Translations under genes and position numbers: made by a program | Shown: positions 50,811-58,613 of the stretch, piece by piece | How the letters are laid out: each line of letters opens with the position of its first letter | Position numbering within the stretch: the first letter of the stretch is position 1 | NCBI GenBank assembly: GCA_905194705.1 | Contig: CAJJTI010000001.1 | Location: 104,972-168,971, forward strand | Length of the DNA: 64,000 bases | Direction of reading: 5' to 3' | DNA from: an uncultured Solobacterium sp. | GTDB lineage: Bacteria > Bacillota_I > Bacilli_A > Erysipelotrichales > Erysipelotrichaceae | The notes under the pieces: generated by a model | What the model was told of the DNA's origin: nothing | Seen by the model: only the letters and a program-made list of their open reading frames with translations | Databases searched by the model: none

Positions 50811-51014
50811 TTATTCAGTTACCTGAGTTTCTACCTCTGCAGGAGTCTCTTCCTTCTTAGGAAAATGAGTAATCTCCTTTATAGTGATATTCCTCGTAAT
50901 CTTATCCTTGATATAGATTTTCTGAACACGAGTACGTGTTCGATAATCCTCACGTTTTGCAGCTTCGAGTGCCTGAATACGAAGCATGCGTCTTACCTGT
51001 CCAATCGTTGACAT
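50811..51014 (-). CDS. 67-residue basic protein
   Basis: Basic, N-terminal helix (QVRRMLRIQALEAAKRE), then strands (KIYIKDKITRNITIKE), acidic end. No UGA. Possibly nucleic-acid binding. Confidence 0.55.
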   Translation of the reverse strand: MSTIGQVRRMLRIQALEAAKREDYRTRTRVQKIYIKDKITRNITIKEITHFPKKEETPAEVETQVTE

Positions 51015-51028
51015 CTTCTTTCTTTGTT

Positions 51029-51223
51029 TTAGTTATAGATTCGAGATTTGAGTGTTGCAATCTCACGCTCCATGCGTGCGATTTCTTGATCGTAGGGAAT
51101 AGTTTTTCCCGTAATCAAATTCCTTTTGTCTTCACCTGCTTTTTTGAAAGCTTCATACGTAACTTCCAGGCGAGCAAGAGCACCTTTGCGACGGACATTC
51201 AGTCCAGGTTTTCCACCCTTCAT
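51029..51223 (-). CDS. 64-residue basic protein
   Basis: Basic start (GGKPGLNVRRKGALARLE) and two helices ending in a coiled coil (EIARMEREIATLKSRI). Resembles a small structural or DNA-binding protein, no family seen. Confidence 0.55.
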   Translation of the reverse strand: MKGGKPGLNVRRKGALARLEVTYEAFKKAGEDKRNLITGKTIPYDQEIARMEREIATLKSRIYN

Positions 51224-51267
51224 ACTGTTAATTTATTTATTATTAATTATAGATACAACTTCCTACA

Positions 51268-51456
51268 TTATTCTGTAAAGACTTTTTCGTATAAACAACA
51301 AGTCATTAACAAATCATACAATCTGTTAATGCAAATGTGAAGAACTTGATTTGTCTCTGTATTTACAACAAAGCCTTTAATTTGAACAATACGAAAAGGA
51401 ATTCCTTTAATGAGTACAGCTTTATTAGAAGCTGTTGTAATACAAGAAATAATCAT
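51268..51456 (-). CDS. Unknown 62-residue protein
   Basis: Beta-rich (VLIKGIPFRIVQIKGFVV) then helix; several Cys (CINR, TCCLYE). No motif. Confidence 0.5.
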   Translation of the reverse strand: MIISCITTASNKAVLIKGIPFRIVQIKGFVVNTETNQVLHICINRLYDLLMTCCLYEKVFTE

Positions 51457-51458
51457 AG

Positions 51459-51827
51459 TTAATTAACCCATCTGATTTTTATACGAGGATTTTCTAAAGG
51501 ATCATAAAAGATACTTCGAATCTGACCTTTGTAGTGATTCATTACTTCAATACAGTAGTTATCGAATACTTCAGCAGGAATCTTTTGCATACCTGCTTCT
51601 ACTCGATAAATATTATCGAGTGAATCAAGTTCATGCATTACAGATATTGTAATCTGATTACGTTCGAACTCAGAAATAGGAGCTACTTTAGATACTTTTA
51701 CTCCATCCTGAGGAAACTCTGTAATAGTTACTACTTGATCTTTAGGTTTAGAAACAAGTAATAAACAGGAAGTCAGAATAATTCCCATGAAGAGAATTAA
51801 TCCTATAGCTTTACCTAAATTATTCAT
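51459..51827 (-). CDS. Membrane-anchored or lipoprotein, unknown
   Basis: 122 residues. N-terminal hydrophobic segment with a possible lipobox (GIILTSC). Mature part is alpha/beta and acidic. Envelope location is likely. Confidence 0.6.
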   Translation of the reverse strand: MNNLGKAIGLILFMGIILTSCLLLVSKPKDQVVTITEFPQDGVKVSKVAPISEFERNQITISVMHELDSLDNIYRVEAGMQKIPAEVFDNYCIEVMNHYKGQIRSIFYDPLENPRIKIRWVN

Positions 51828-51904
51828 TTTCTTAAAGTTGTTATGGCGAGGCTGAGATAGTGACCATCACCGACCTACGTTCATACAAGGACGCTAGGCG
51901 ACCC

Positions 51905-51969
51905 TTGTTAATCACACCTTCGAGTGGTAGTAGGCATAGAGTAAACTCTATTAACGTGCCGATTAACAA
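51905..51969 (-). ncRNA. Stem-closed three-way RNA fold
   Basis: 65 nt closed by TTGTTAATC/GATTAACAA with two inner hairpins (CAC/GTG and ATAGAGT/ACTCTAT). No ORF. Just downstream of the ParB-like gene; may regulate the next gene or be a small RNA. Confidence 0.45.
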
Positions 51970-51983
51970 ATAAAAACCAGAAA

Positions 51984-52712
51984 TTATCGCAACAGAGCAC
52001 TATATGCAAGTTCCCACTCCTTACGATTCTCAACGCTCGGAACCTGAAGATTACCGATACGTTTGAGATACGTTTGAATATTAGGAATCTTGTTCCAGAC
52101 ATGATAGAAAGCGAGAACAATGTCTCGTCGAAGGACGATCTTATTGTTCAACTTTTCTGCGATCTGAATGAGAGCAGCAGCTTTCTTACATGCTTCCATG
52201 TACTCTTCGTTAGAGATCTCTAAGAGACCGTTATTGAACTTTCTCGAAGAGTGCGAACCCTTGATCAGTTGAATAGCTGCCTTGAATTCGAACTCAGGGA
52301 AAGCTTTCGTGAAATCCTGGAGCTGCTGATAGCCATGAAGACCTTTTTCCAGATAAGCTTTCATGTAGTCAGTGATTACCCAGTTTGCATGTCCTGCATT
52401 GAACTTGATTGCGAGATTCAGAGGAGATGCATCCGAGTTGATAATAATCACTCGAATTGCAGTTTTGTTCTGCGGATACTTCTCTTTCAGCATACGAAAT
52501 GCTGCGAGACGATTCTGACCATCGAGAACTTCACCGTCTGCAGAAACATAGATAGGCGGCATCCACTCTCCATCGAGAAAAGCTTTGAAGATTCGATTTA
52601 CATGAGCTGTTCTCAGAGTACGATTCCCTGGAATGAACGAAAGATGTTTTACGTTTTCTACGAGATAACACTTCTCAAAGGGAGTACGACTCGAAAAAAG
52701 ATCTTTAGACAT
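51984..52712 (-). CDS. ParB-like nuclease-domain protein
   Basis: 242 residues. VLDGQNRLAAF is the ParB/Srx signature (GxxR), followed by helical DNA-binding segments. Such proteins act in partitioning, transcription control, or as ADP-ribosylating or nuclease enzymes in phages. The 28-bp leader at 52713-52740 is repeated before the gene at 54772. GC-richer than neighbours. Confidence 0.8.
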   Translation of the reverse strand: MSKDLFSSRTPFEKCYLVENVKHLSFIPGNRTLRTAHVNRIFKAFLDGEWMPPIYVSADGEVLDGQNRLAAFRMLKEKYPQNKTAIRVIIINSDASPLNLAIKFNAGHANWVITDYMKAYLEKGLHGYQQLQDFTKAFPEFEFKAAIQLIKGSHSSRKFNNGLLEISNEEYMEACKKAAALIQIAEKLNNKIVLRRDIVLAFYHVWNKIPNIQTYLKRIGNLQVPSVENRKEWELAYSALLR

Positions 52713-52740
52713 AATTACAATTTTAGATATTGTTAAACTT
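52713..52740 (-). promoter_or_regulatory. Repeated leader (copy 1)
   Basis: 28 bp immediately before the ATG at 52712, identical to 55021-55048 and at the same distance from its ATG. Contains AAGTTTAA followed by TAAAATTG, a weak match to the -33/-7 pattern. Shared promoter, operator or translation enhancer. Confidence 0.6.
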
Positions 52741-52882
52741 AAAGGATTTTAAAAATCTCCAGGTCATGGCAACCACACTATCGCTCGCTGGATTAAAATC
52801 GTAGTTTTCATCTAACTAATGCCAACTGAAAAGTTATATGGAACTAGGTGTGTTATATAATCAAATGCAAACAGGGGTTTCT

Positions 52883-52934
52883 AAAAATGGATCTTAGTTA
52901 AGCTCAGAGAGGTAGCTCACTCTCACTAAGATCC
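52883..52934 (-). terminator. Rho-independent terminator after the ClpP-like gene
   Basis: Minus strand GGATCTTAGT, 26-nt branched loop, ACTAAGATCC, then ATTTTTAG. Follows the stop of the ClpP-like gene. Confidence 0.75.
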
Positions 52935-52959
52935 AGCTACTAACTATGGAAAATACATA

Positions 52960-53502
52960 TTATTCTTCAAGTTCATCAACTAACTTAAACTGAAGTGCAG
53001 TTTCGTAGTTCAACCATACGCCTTCTTCATTTTGTAAGTGCATGACTCTTTCAACTTGTTTTTCAGTTAAAGCTGACTTTCTTTTGAATATAGTTTTAAG
53101 TATTTTATTAGAAAATGCAAGATCTTCTTTAATAATACCTAAAAGTCTGAAAGTAATTGCATTACTTGTATTAATCCGAGGAGTATGAATAAGGATTTCT
53201 GCATCTTTATCCATATATCTCTTTTTTCCTGCTTGAGCAATAATAGTTGCTGCAGAAGCCACTTGACCATGACAAAAAGTAGTAACTGGAATGCTAAGAG
53301 AAAGAAGATAGAAGTAAATAGCTAAAGCTTGATATGTACTTCCTCCAAGTGAATTGATGTGAATAGTTAATTCACGAGGTTCGTGTTTGATTACTAACTT
53401 AGTAAGTTCTTCAAGTGTAGAGATGCGATTCTTTCGAATTCGCAACCATTTTCGGATACCTATAGTGCCTTCAAAATATACTTCCATTACTCTTTTAGTC
53501 AA
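52960..53502 (-). CDS. ClpP/S14-like serine protease
   Basis: 180 residues. INSLGGS (oxyanion strand), QVASAATIIAQAG with the catalytic Ser, and ILIHTP with the catalytic His follow ClpP order; the Asp is not clear. In phages such proteases mature the capsid or act like host ClpP. Full family length. Not in a structural gene cluster here. Confidence 0.85.
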   Translation of the reverse strand: MTKRVMEVYFEGTIGIRKWLRIRKNRISTLEELTKLVIKHEPRELTIHINSLGGSTYQALAIYFYLLSLSIPVTTFCHGQVASAATIIAQAGKKRYMDKDAEILIHTPRINTSNAITFRLLGIIKEDLAFSNKILKTIFKRKSALTEKQVERVMHLQNEEGVWLNYETALQFKLVDELEE

Positions 53503-53522
53503 TTTTAGATTTCAATTTTATG

Positions 53523-53597
53523 TACTCGGTACGGGATTCGAACCCGTGATTTCAAGAATGAAAATCTTGCGTCCTAGGCCAACTAGACGAACCGAGC
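53523..53597 (-). tRNA. tRNA-Glu(UUC)
   Basis: Acceptor GCTCGGT/ACCGAGT, anticodon stem CAAGA/TCTTG with loop TTTTCAT (UUC), T arm ACGGG-TTCGAAT-CCCGT, discriminator A. Confidence 0.92.
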
Positions 53598-53665
53598 GAA
53601 TCCGATTTTTATAGAGATCGGAAACTCTCTTTAAAATGAAAAAGTGCAATTACAGACATTTTAGT

Positions 53666-53695
53666 GGTATAGCTTCCGATCAAAGAAGCTATACC
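53666..53695 (-). other. Conserved hairpin, loop TTTGATCG (copy 3)
   Basis: Minus strand GGTATAGCTTC, loop TTTGATCG, GAAGCTATACC, eleven perfect pairs. An outer stem AACTCTCTTT/AAAGAGAGTT (53627-53636 and 53711-53720) closes a domain of about 94 nt around it. Confidence 0.75.
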
Positions 53696-53699
53696 TAAA

Positions 53700-54771
53700 C
53701 GACAGATTCCAAAGAGAGTTCTGCCTTCTCTCCAGCATGTAAAAACTTTAATAATAAAGAATTACAATTACTACTGTTACGGTTAATCAACATATAAGAT
53801 TACGATCATCTGTCGTACTACAGTCAACATTACAGATCAATCTTACTAGCTAGGTAAGATAATAATTCTTATATGACCTCTAACTCGAGGGTTTTCTTCT
53901 TTTCTTGTCTATATAACTCACTCAACTTTCTAGACTAGCTAATCTGAAAGGCAGACATTACGAGCTAACTGGTTATTGTCTATAGATAAATTTCGTCCCT
54001 ATTGAAAAGAAGTTTGGTAATTCTGCCATTTTCCTTTGCTCCACATTTACGTATGTGAATCCACGCTATCCAGCAAATTCTCTATGTTACCATAGAGTCT
54101 CTATCCCTGTTAAACCGCTTGGTAGTTCGACACTTAACAGTCTTCCGCATCTCTTATATAGGCAATATTAATTGGATTACATCAATGTTGCTAGCATATA
54201 TTAGAAATAACCGTAATTAACTTGCGTGCAATAGGACAAGTGCCTTCCTATTCAACACACCTAATTTCTTAGGCATTTTTATGTTTAATTTCTCCAAATA
54301 AATTATTATGAATAAAAAATAAATCCTACATATTCGGACTGTCTCTTGCTTTCATATTCTAGCTTGTTAGTGCAGGTGAGTTACTTCTGCAATTTGTTCA
54401 CTCGAATTAAATCAAAGGAAATAAAATTAAACTAAGAACTTTTAAGCATTAAAGCTAGCCTACTGCGAATTTCATAATCTAGATTTATATATTTAGATAA
54501 AAAATGTCAAAAAGAAACAGTTTTAACAATAGAGGGTACTACCAATCCTGCTCACGCAGACATCTCTATTAACTATCCAATTCGGAATAAAATTCAACTT
54601 GGGGAGGAGGATTTATATTCACAAATTAGTCCTTAGACCTTATGTGTAGATAGACTGTTCCTGGCGTTTACGAGTTGTGCCAGGGTTGCTCGTTGTTAAT
54701 GGTTCAGTCACGGCAAGATAGCCCCAAAGGTTCTCGCTATGAATTCATTAACTACAAAGAAAGGAGGTGGC
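53700..54771 (-). other. 1.1-kb gene-free region, structured
   Basis: No ORF supported on either strand. Several stem-closed domains (e.g. CATATAAG/CTTATATG near 53790-53875; CCTGGC/GCCAGG near 54655-54690). Resembles the region at 48.7-50.0 kb. Probably large structured RNA; nothing protein-like seen. Confidence 0.45.
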
Positions 54772-55020
54772 TTACCAGCCAGTTTCGTATTTGAAATGAC
54801 ACTCGTCGAGCCATTCCTGAGCTGCAGGAACAGAGATTTCGCCGATCACACGCTTTTTGTCTTGCATCATGCTGAGAAACCAGCCACGAGGAGTTTTGAA
54901 AAGCGTCTGAAACTTGTGTCTCGCATTTTCTTTCGGTGCGCGAAAAGCCTTATAGTTCGGCTTCTCTGCTTTGAGACATGCGAAATCTTTCTTTCGCATA
55001 GTTTTCTTAGAAATGAACAT
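54772..55020 (-). CDS. Unknown 82-residue basic protein
   Basis: Basic N-terminal half (KKTMRKKDFACLKAEKPNYK), then a helix with Trp (EWLDECHFKYETGW). Preceded by the repeated 28-bp leader. GC-richer than neighbours; perhaps an early protein. Confidence 0.6.
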   Translation of the reverse strand: MFISKKTMRKKDFACLKAEKPNYKAFRAPKENARHKFQTLFKTPRGWFLSMMQDKKRVIGEISVPAAQEWLDECHFKYETGW

Positions 55021-55048
55021 AATTACAATTTTAGATATTGTTAAACTT
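55021..55048 (-). promoter_or_regulatory. Repeated leader (copy 2)
   Basis: Identical to 52713-52740, immediately before the ATG at 55020. Same role is likely for both genes. Confidence 0.6.
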
Positions 55049-55323
55049 TATTTAAGAGTTTTAATGTCTAAAATAACTTTTTCAAGTGTTTCAATAACTT
55101 GATTTTTTATTTGAGACTGTTTGCATTCTTGAGATGCAATTTCTTGATCACTAGGTATTTCATTGAATTTTTCTTGGACTATTTTAAAATATTCCTCAAA
55201 TTCTTCTTTTTTGAAATTATGCTTTTTACAAAGTCTTTTACAAAATTCTTCAGAGTCTTTGGTATGCAAGAATAAAATAAATTCTTGAACAAAAAGCTTA
55301 AAAATATTATTCTTACAGAGCAT
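55048..55323 (-). CDS. Unknown 91-residue helical protein
   Basis: Helical, Lys/Glu rich, four Cys. No motif. Its stop touches the repeated leader of the next gene. Confidence 0.55.
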   Translation of the reverse strand: MLCKNNIFKLFVQEFILFLHTKDSEEFCKRLCKKHNFKKEEFEEYFKIVQEKFNEIPSDQEIASQECKQSQIKNQVIETLEKVILDIKTLK

Positions 55324-55525
55324 ATTATTTAAAATTAAAATTTTGTTAGACTTTTATTAAAAAGATTCATATAATCTCATTGTACACTGGATAACTTAGA
55401 ATCACTAACTAGAAAAAACTATTTTCCTAATCAAGTTTGAGAATCACTCTTATTATCTCATACATAAGGCTGATGAGGCACATATGCGACCTATGTAAGC
55501 TCTGCAGAACTCATAGGATTTTTTG

Positions 55526-55610
55526 TACCGAGAACGGGAGTCGAACCCGTACGGCCATTACTGACCAGGGGATTTTAAGTCCCCTGCGGCTGCCATTTCG
55601 CCATCTCGGC
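55526..55610 (-). tRNA. tRNA-Leu(UAA)
   Basis: Class II: acceptor GCCGAGA/TCTCGGT, anticodon stem GGGGA/TCCCC with loop CTTAAAA (UAA), long variable arm, T arm TACGGG-TTCGACT-CCCGTT, discriminator A. Confidence 0.93.
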
Positions 55611-55698
55611 ATCCAATATTTATTCCTTACGTTTTCATACTATAATAATTACAAGAGCAATTAAAAGAGATAAAAAATGCCATAATGAAGAAAATTAG

Positions 55699-55785
55699 TT
55701 GCGGAGTCAGGATTCGAACCTGAATCTCCTGGGTTATGCGTGGCCCAGGCTGGTTATCCAGTTACCATGCGCAATACACTCCGCG
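55699..55785 (-). tRNA. Initiator-like tRNA with enlarged loops
   Basis: Acceptor CGCGGAG/CTCCGCA with the C1xA72 mismatch that marks bacterial initiator tRNA, discriminator A; T arm TCAGG-TTCGAAT-CCTGA. The anticodon region shows CCTGGG/CCCAGG with a 10-nt loop CCACGCATAA where initiators have CTCATAA. About 13 nt longer than normal. Could be degenerate or use unusual folding. Confidence 0.6.
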
Positions 55786-55895
55786 ATATAGATTAATGTT
55801 TGAAACTCCAAGTTCCATTGTGATTTGGAAAAGATATCGCTTCCACAATTCATTAAATAATTATTACTACCGTCTTGAGCAATAATATAACTCAT
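55734..55895 (-). CDS. 53-residue protein overlapping the initiator-like tRNA
   Basis: ATG at 55895 to TAA at 55734, the last 17 codons lying in the tRNA gene. The sequence (SYIIAQDGSNNYLMNCG...) has a plausible composition but the overlap makes it uncertain. It may instead be a spurious frame. Confidence 0.3.
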   Translation of the reverse strand: MSYIIAQDGSNNYLMNCGSDIFSKSQWNLEFQTLIYIAECIAHGNWITSLGHA

Positions 55896-56441
55896 AATGT
55901 ACTCACTTCCTTTGTGACAGTCAGTTAAGGAATATATACATTACTTGTCGACCTACTGTACTTCGCTCCCTTACACTATTCGACGAGTGTGAAAAGCCAA
56001 TTTCGGGTCTTATTTATACTCGTTTAAACCCTACTTACATTAGGTAAACTAATCATAGTAAATCCAGACATTAGTTTCTGGTAATCATCAGCAGGATTTC
56101 GAGTTTATGTATGTTTAAAGTTTGAAACTTTGAATTGTCAAATTATAAAATAACTAATATTACCAAAAGCGATTGTTTAAACTTCAAAATAGTAATTGAA
56201 ATTATTATTATTGAGGAGTAACTTTCTGAATGTGAGAATAATAGATATTTTACATGAAGGAAGTTGGTCTGACAAATTGACAGTTTTAAAAAGAGTAGAG
56301 GATGAATAACAGTGTGATAATCAACGACTTACACCGATCACTTCACCCTCTACTTCAGTCACAACATGACATTTTGTCAGGTGTTTCTGTCATTTTGTCA
56401 TGTCAATATGTCAAAGAACTATTATTACTATGCAATCGCAG
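55896..56441 (-). other. Gene-free stretch, 0.55 kb
   Basis: No supported ORF. Contains a repetitive TGTCA segment at about 56360-56410 (GACATTTTGTCA and variants). Nothing else recognised. Confidence 0.4.
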
Positions 56442-56588
56442 TTAATCTCGGTTAAGATATATAGTTAAAGCGATCGCGGCAATTACTACAGCTGCCCAAG
56501 GACCACAAGCCATGACTATTACTGTAGCAATCCATCCAAGCATAATCAAGCCAAAGATTATACCGAGTATTACTTTAATTGCATCCAT
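56442..56588 (-). CDS. 48-residue two-span membrane protein
   Basis: ATG at 56588. Helices VILGIIFGLIMLGWIATVIV and PWAAVVIAAIALTIYL with a basic end. Lies downstream of the conserved hairpin copy 4 by about 80 nt. Confidence 0.55.
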   Translation of the reverse strand: MDAIKVILGIIFGLIMLGWIATVIVMACGPWAAVVIAAIALTIYLNRD

Positions 56589-56674
56589 AATCTTTAATAA
56601 AAATGTGGGAAGAGCTCATCACTTCTCTTCCCACGGTCACTAATCATCTAAACTCATCAAATCATCACTAGGGC

Positions 56675-56700
56675 CTATAAGTCCGATCAAAGACTTATAG
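56675..56700 (-). other. Conserved hairpin, loop TTTGATCG (copy 4)
   Basis: Minus strand CTATAAGTC, loop TTTGATCG, GACTTATAG, nine perfect pairs. Between the gene at 56873 and the small membrane gene. Confidence 0.7.
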
Positions 56701-56872
56701 ACAATGGACACATCGTACAATGTACCACATGTCATACCGTCCTTTTTCAAGGACTCAGAAACTTTCTGGATTACTATATCAGCTATCTGCATTAGCTACA
56801 TATATTCTACCCATATTAGTTTCTAAACAGTTAAGAGGCCGTACTCACGACCCCTTAACTGTAATTTGACCG

Positions 56873-57346
56873 TTACGCATACTCGAGGACAGGTACTTCA
56901 CGCTCCGTCAGTTCATCGGTTGCGACACCGTTGTTGAACTTACGAACCTTGATCTTCGTCATCTCCTTGCACGTCAGCTTCTTGCCACACGTCTTGACTA
57001 CACGATCGTAGTCATTCTCTGCCTTCTGCAGATCCTTACATACAGGACCGACGAAGTTGCCCTGATAGTCCATGCGACGAAGTGCTGCGACCGAGAAATA
57101 GCCGTCCTGACCGTTTCGTTTCACTACGAGCAGTGTTTCAACTGCATCACTGTTCGGACGAACAGTACGAGTGAAAAGCTGAATATCAGCTTCCGTGTCA
57201 GGAAATTCGACAACTTCATTCGGTGCGATACCGTAGGTTACTATACCTATACCCTTTTCCTTCAGGAATTCGGGAGACACTTCTGCTACTACACGCCCAC
57301 CAGGAGCTGCAATCTTCGGCAGATTTTTTACTTCAGAAATTTTCAT
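56873..57346 (-). CDS. Unknown 157-residue protein, GC-rich gene
   Basis: Beta-rich, no motif; noticeably GC-rich compared with the rest of the window. Followed on the right by another such gene at 57506. Possibly an early, highly expressed gene. Confidence 0.6.
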   Translation of the reverse strand: MKISEVKNLPKIAAPGGRVVAEVSPEFLKEKGIGIVTYGIAPNEVVEFPDTEADIQLFTRTVRPNSDAVETLLVVKRNGQDGYFSVAALRRMDYQGNFVGPVCKDLQKAENDYDRVVKTCGKKLTCKEMTKIKVRKFNNGVATDELTEREVPVLEYA

Positions 57347-57461
57347 GTTTTATAAATAAATTAAATTAAACTTCTATGTACTACAATCACGTTTATTTTA
57401 TACTTGTGATGTACTACGAACTTGTCGGGAGCTTTGGTACCTGTTGGTGGCTTTGGTTGAT

Positions 57462-57500
57462 GGAAAAAAGAAGGAGAGCAGGGATTGCTCCCCACTCTCC
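57462..57500 (-). terminator. Rho-independent terminator
   Basis: Minus strand GGAGAG, 16-nt branched loop, CTCTCC, then TTCTTTTTTCC. Follows the TAA of the 177-residue gene. Confidence 0.75.
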
Positions 57501-57505
57501 AGTTA

Positions 57506-58039
57506 TTATGCCAGTTCCTCGAATAACGAGACTGGTTTGAGGTCAAACTCTCCCTCCAGCTTCTCACGGTCCTTGTTGAACCGCTGGAACTTAAAGGACT
57601 GGTTCTCCGTGACTTTGAGCCGCTTGCCTGCGAGGAGTTGGGTGACCTCCAACGCATCACCGCAGGTGAGTATGCGCAGATTGAGGTCGTGTTTCTCGCG
57701 AATGGCTTCCATGTAGTCCGTGCGACCTTCAGGTGCGATCTGACAACCGCGCTGAAACGTGCTGAGCGGGAACCAGCGCCACACTCCGTTGATGCAGCAA
57801 AGGATCATGAGACCCCGAACGGTAATCTCCTCACCGTCTTTGTTGACGGTCTTAAATTCCTTCCCCTGCTTGATGAGCTGGATATCGAAGTCCTCAAACT
57901 CGACCGTATCACCCTTCAACAGCAAGTTCTGGGTAAAAATAGTCTTCGACTTCAAGATCTCGACAGTTACGTCATCGAATCCCCTGTTGACTGCATCCTG
58001 CAGCATTTCGGCCCTCTTGGCGCCTTTTAATTGTTTCAT
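57506..58039 (-). CDS. Unknown 177-residue protein, GC-rich gene
   Basis: Alpha/beta, no recognised motif; Cys pair ILCCING. Clearly GC-rich, with TGG for Trp and no UGA. Ends TAA TAA before a terminator. Confidence 0.6.
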   Translation of the reverse strand: MKQLKGAKRAEMLQDAVNRGFDDVTVEILKSKTIFTQNLLLKGDTVEFEDFDIQLIKQGKEFKTVNKDGEEITVRGLMILCCINGVWRWFPLSTFQRGCQIAPEGRTDYMEAIREKHDLNLRILTCGDALEVTQLLAGKRLKVTENQSFKFQRFNKDREKLEGEFDLKPVSLFEELA

Positions 58040-58100
58040 AAACGTGATGAGTTAAAGATGAATGATTAGTTAGTGATTCGCTACCTTTCAGTAGCTTTTG

Positions 58101-58271
58101 TTATTTGACCAGTGCTCGAAGTGCTTGTAGCTTAGCTTCGAGTCCTGCAATGTACATCTCAACAATTACATTGAGCGGAGTAGTAACAGTCGATAAAGCT
58201 TTTACAGTGTTGTGAGAAATAGCTTCAATAGAAGCTATTTCATCTGCAACACGTTGGGTTCTGTCATCCAT
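58101..58271 (-). CDS. 56-residue helical protein
   Basis: ATG at 58271. Helical with regular Ala/Leu/Val spacing. It lies in frame with the upstream gene across its UGA, so read-through would fuse the two. Its own start follows a terminator hairpin closely. Confidence 0.5.
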   Translation of the reverse strand: MDDRTQRVADEIASIEAISHNTVKALSTVTTPLNVIVEMYIAGLEAKLQALRALVK

Positions 58272-58281
58272 AGCAAAAGCT

Positions 58282-58310
58282 ATTAAAGAAAGGGCTCAAA
58301 GCCCTTTCTT
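58282..58310 (-). terminator. Terminator overlapping a UGA stop
   Basis: Minus strand AGAAAGGGCT, TTG, AGCCCTTTCT, then TTAATAG. The UGA stop of the preceding gene (58298-58296) is in the loop and 3' side. Confidence 0.75.
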
Positions 58311-58496
58311 GATTACACCTGCCCACATATCGCGAGCAACATCCATGAGTGCACGGTCTTCTTCCGTGACCTTGTCGACGTTCTGCAGCTTGAGCGGCTC
58401 CTGATAAGTGTAACGAGGTCGAGCAGTGCCACAATTGTGAACATCCGACATAGATTCTGCTTCGATGAGCAGGTTGTGAAAAACAGTCTGTACCAT
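58296..58496 (-). CDS. Unknown 66-residue protein ending in UGA
   Basis: ATG at 58496 (an upstream ATG is also in frame). Ends KKGL then UGA inside a terminator stem-loop; this is the best case in the window for UGA as a stop. If UGA is Trp, the frame continues 9 codons into the ATG of the 56-residue gene and to its TAA at 58101. Confidence 0.6.
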   Translation of the reverse strand: MVQTVFHNLLIEAESMSDVHNCGTARPRYTYQEPLKLQNVDKVTEEDRALMDVARDMWAGVIKKGL

Positions 58497-58565
58497 GGTT
58501 TGATAGTTTGATGAGTTTCCGAGAAGCACTATTGCTATCTAAATAATATTCAGATATTTTGGTAA

Positions 58566-58605
58566 AAAGAAAAAAAAATCTATCTCGGATTTCTCCGAGA
58601 TAGAT
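58566..58605 (-). terminator. Strong rho-independent terminator
   Basis: Minus strand ATCTATCTCGGA, GAAA tetraloop, TCCGAGATAGAT, then a run of nine T. Follows the stop of the gene at 58614. Confidence 0.93.
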
Positions 58606-58613
58606 TGAGGTGG

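Noticed and set aside
55611-55698. Small membrane peptide between tRNA-Leu and the initiator-like tRNA
   Set aside because: A hydrophobic frame with one UGA exists, but it lacks any ATG, GTG or TTG start.
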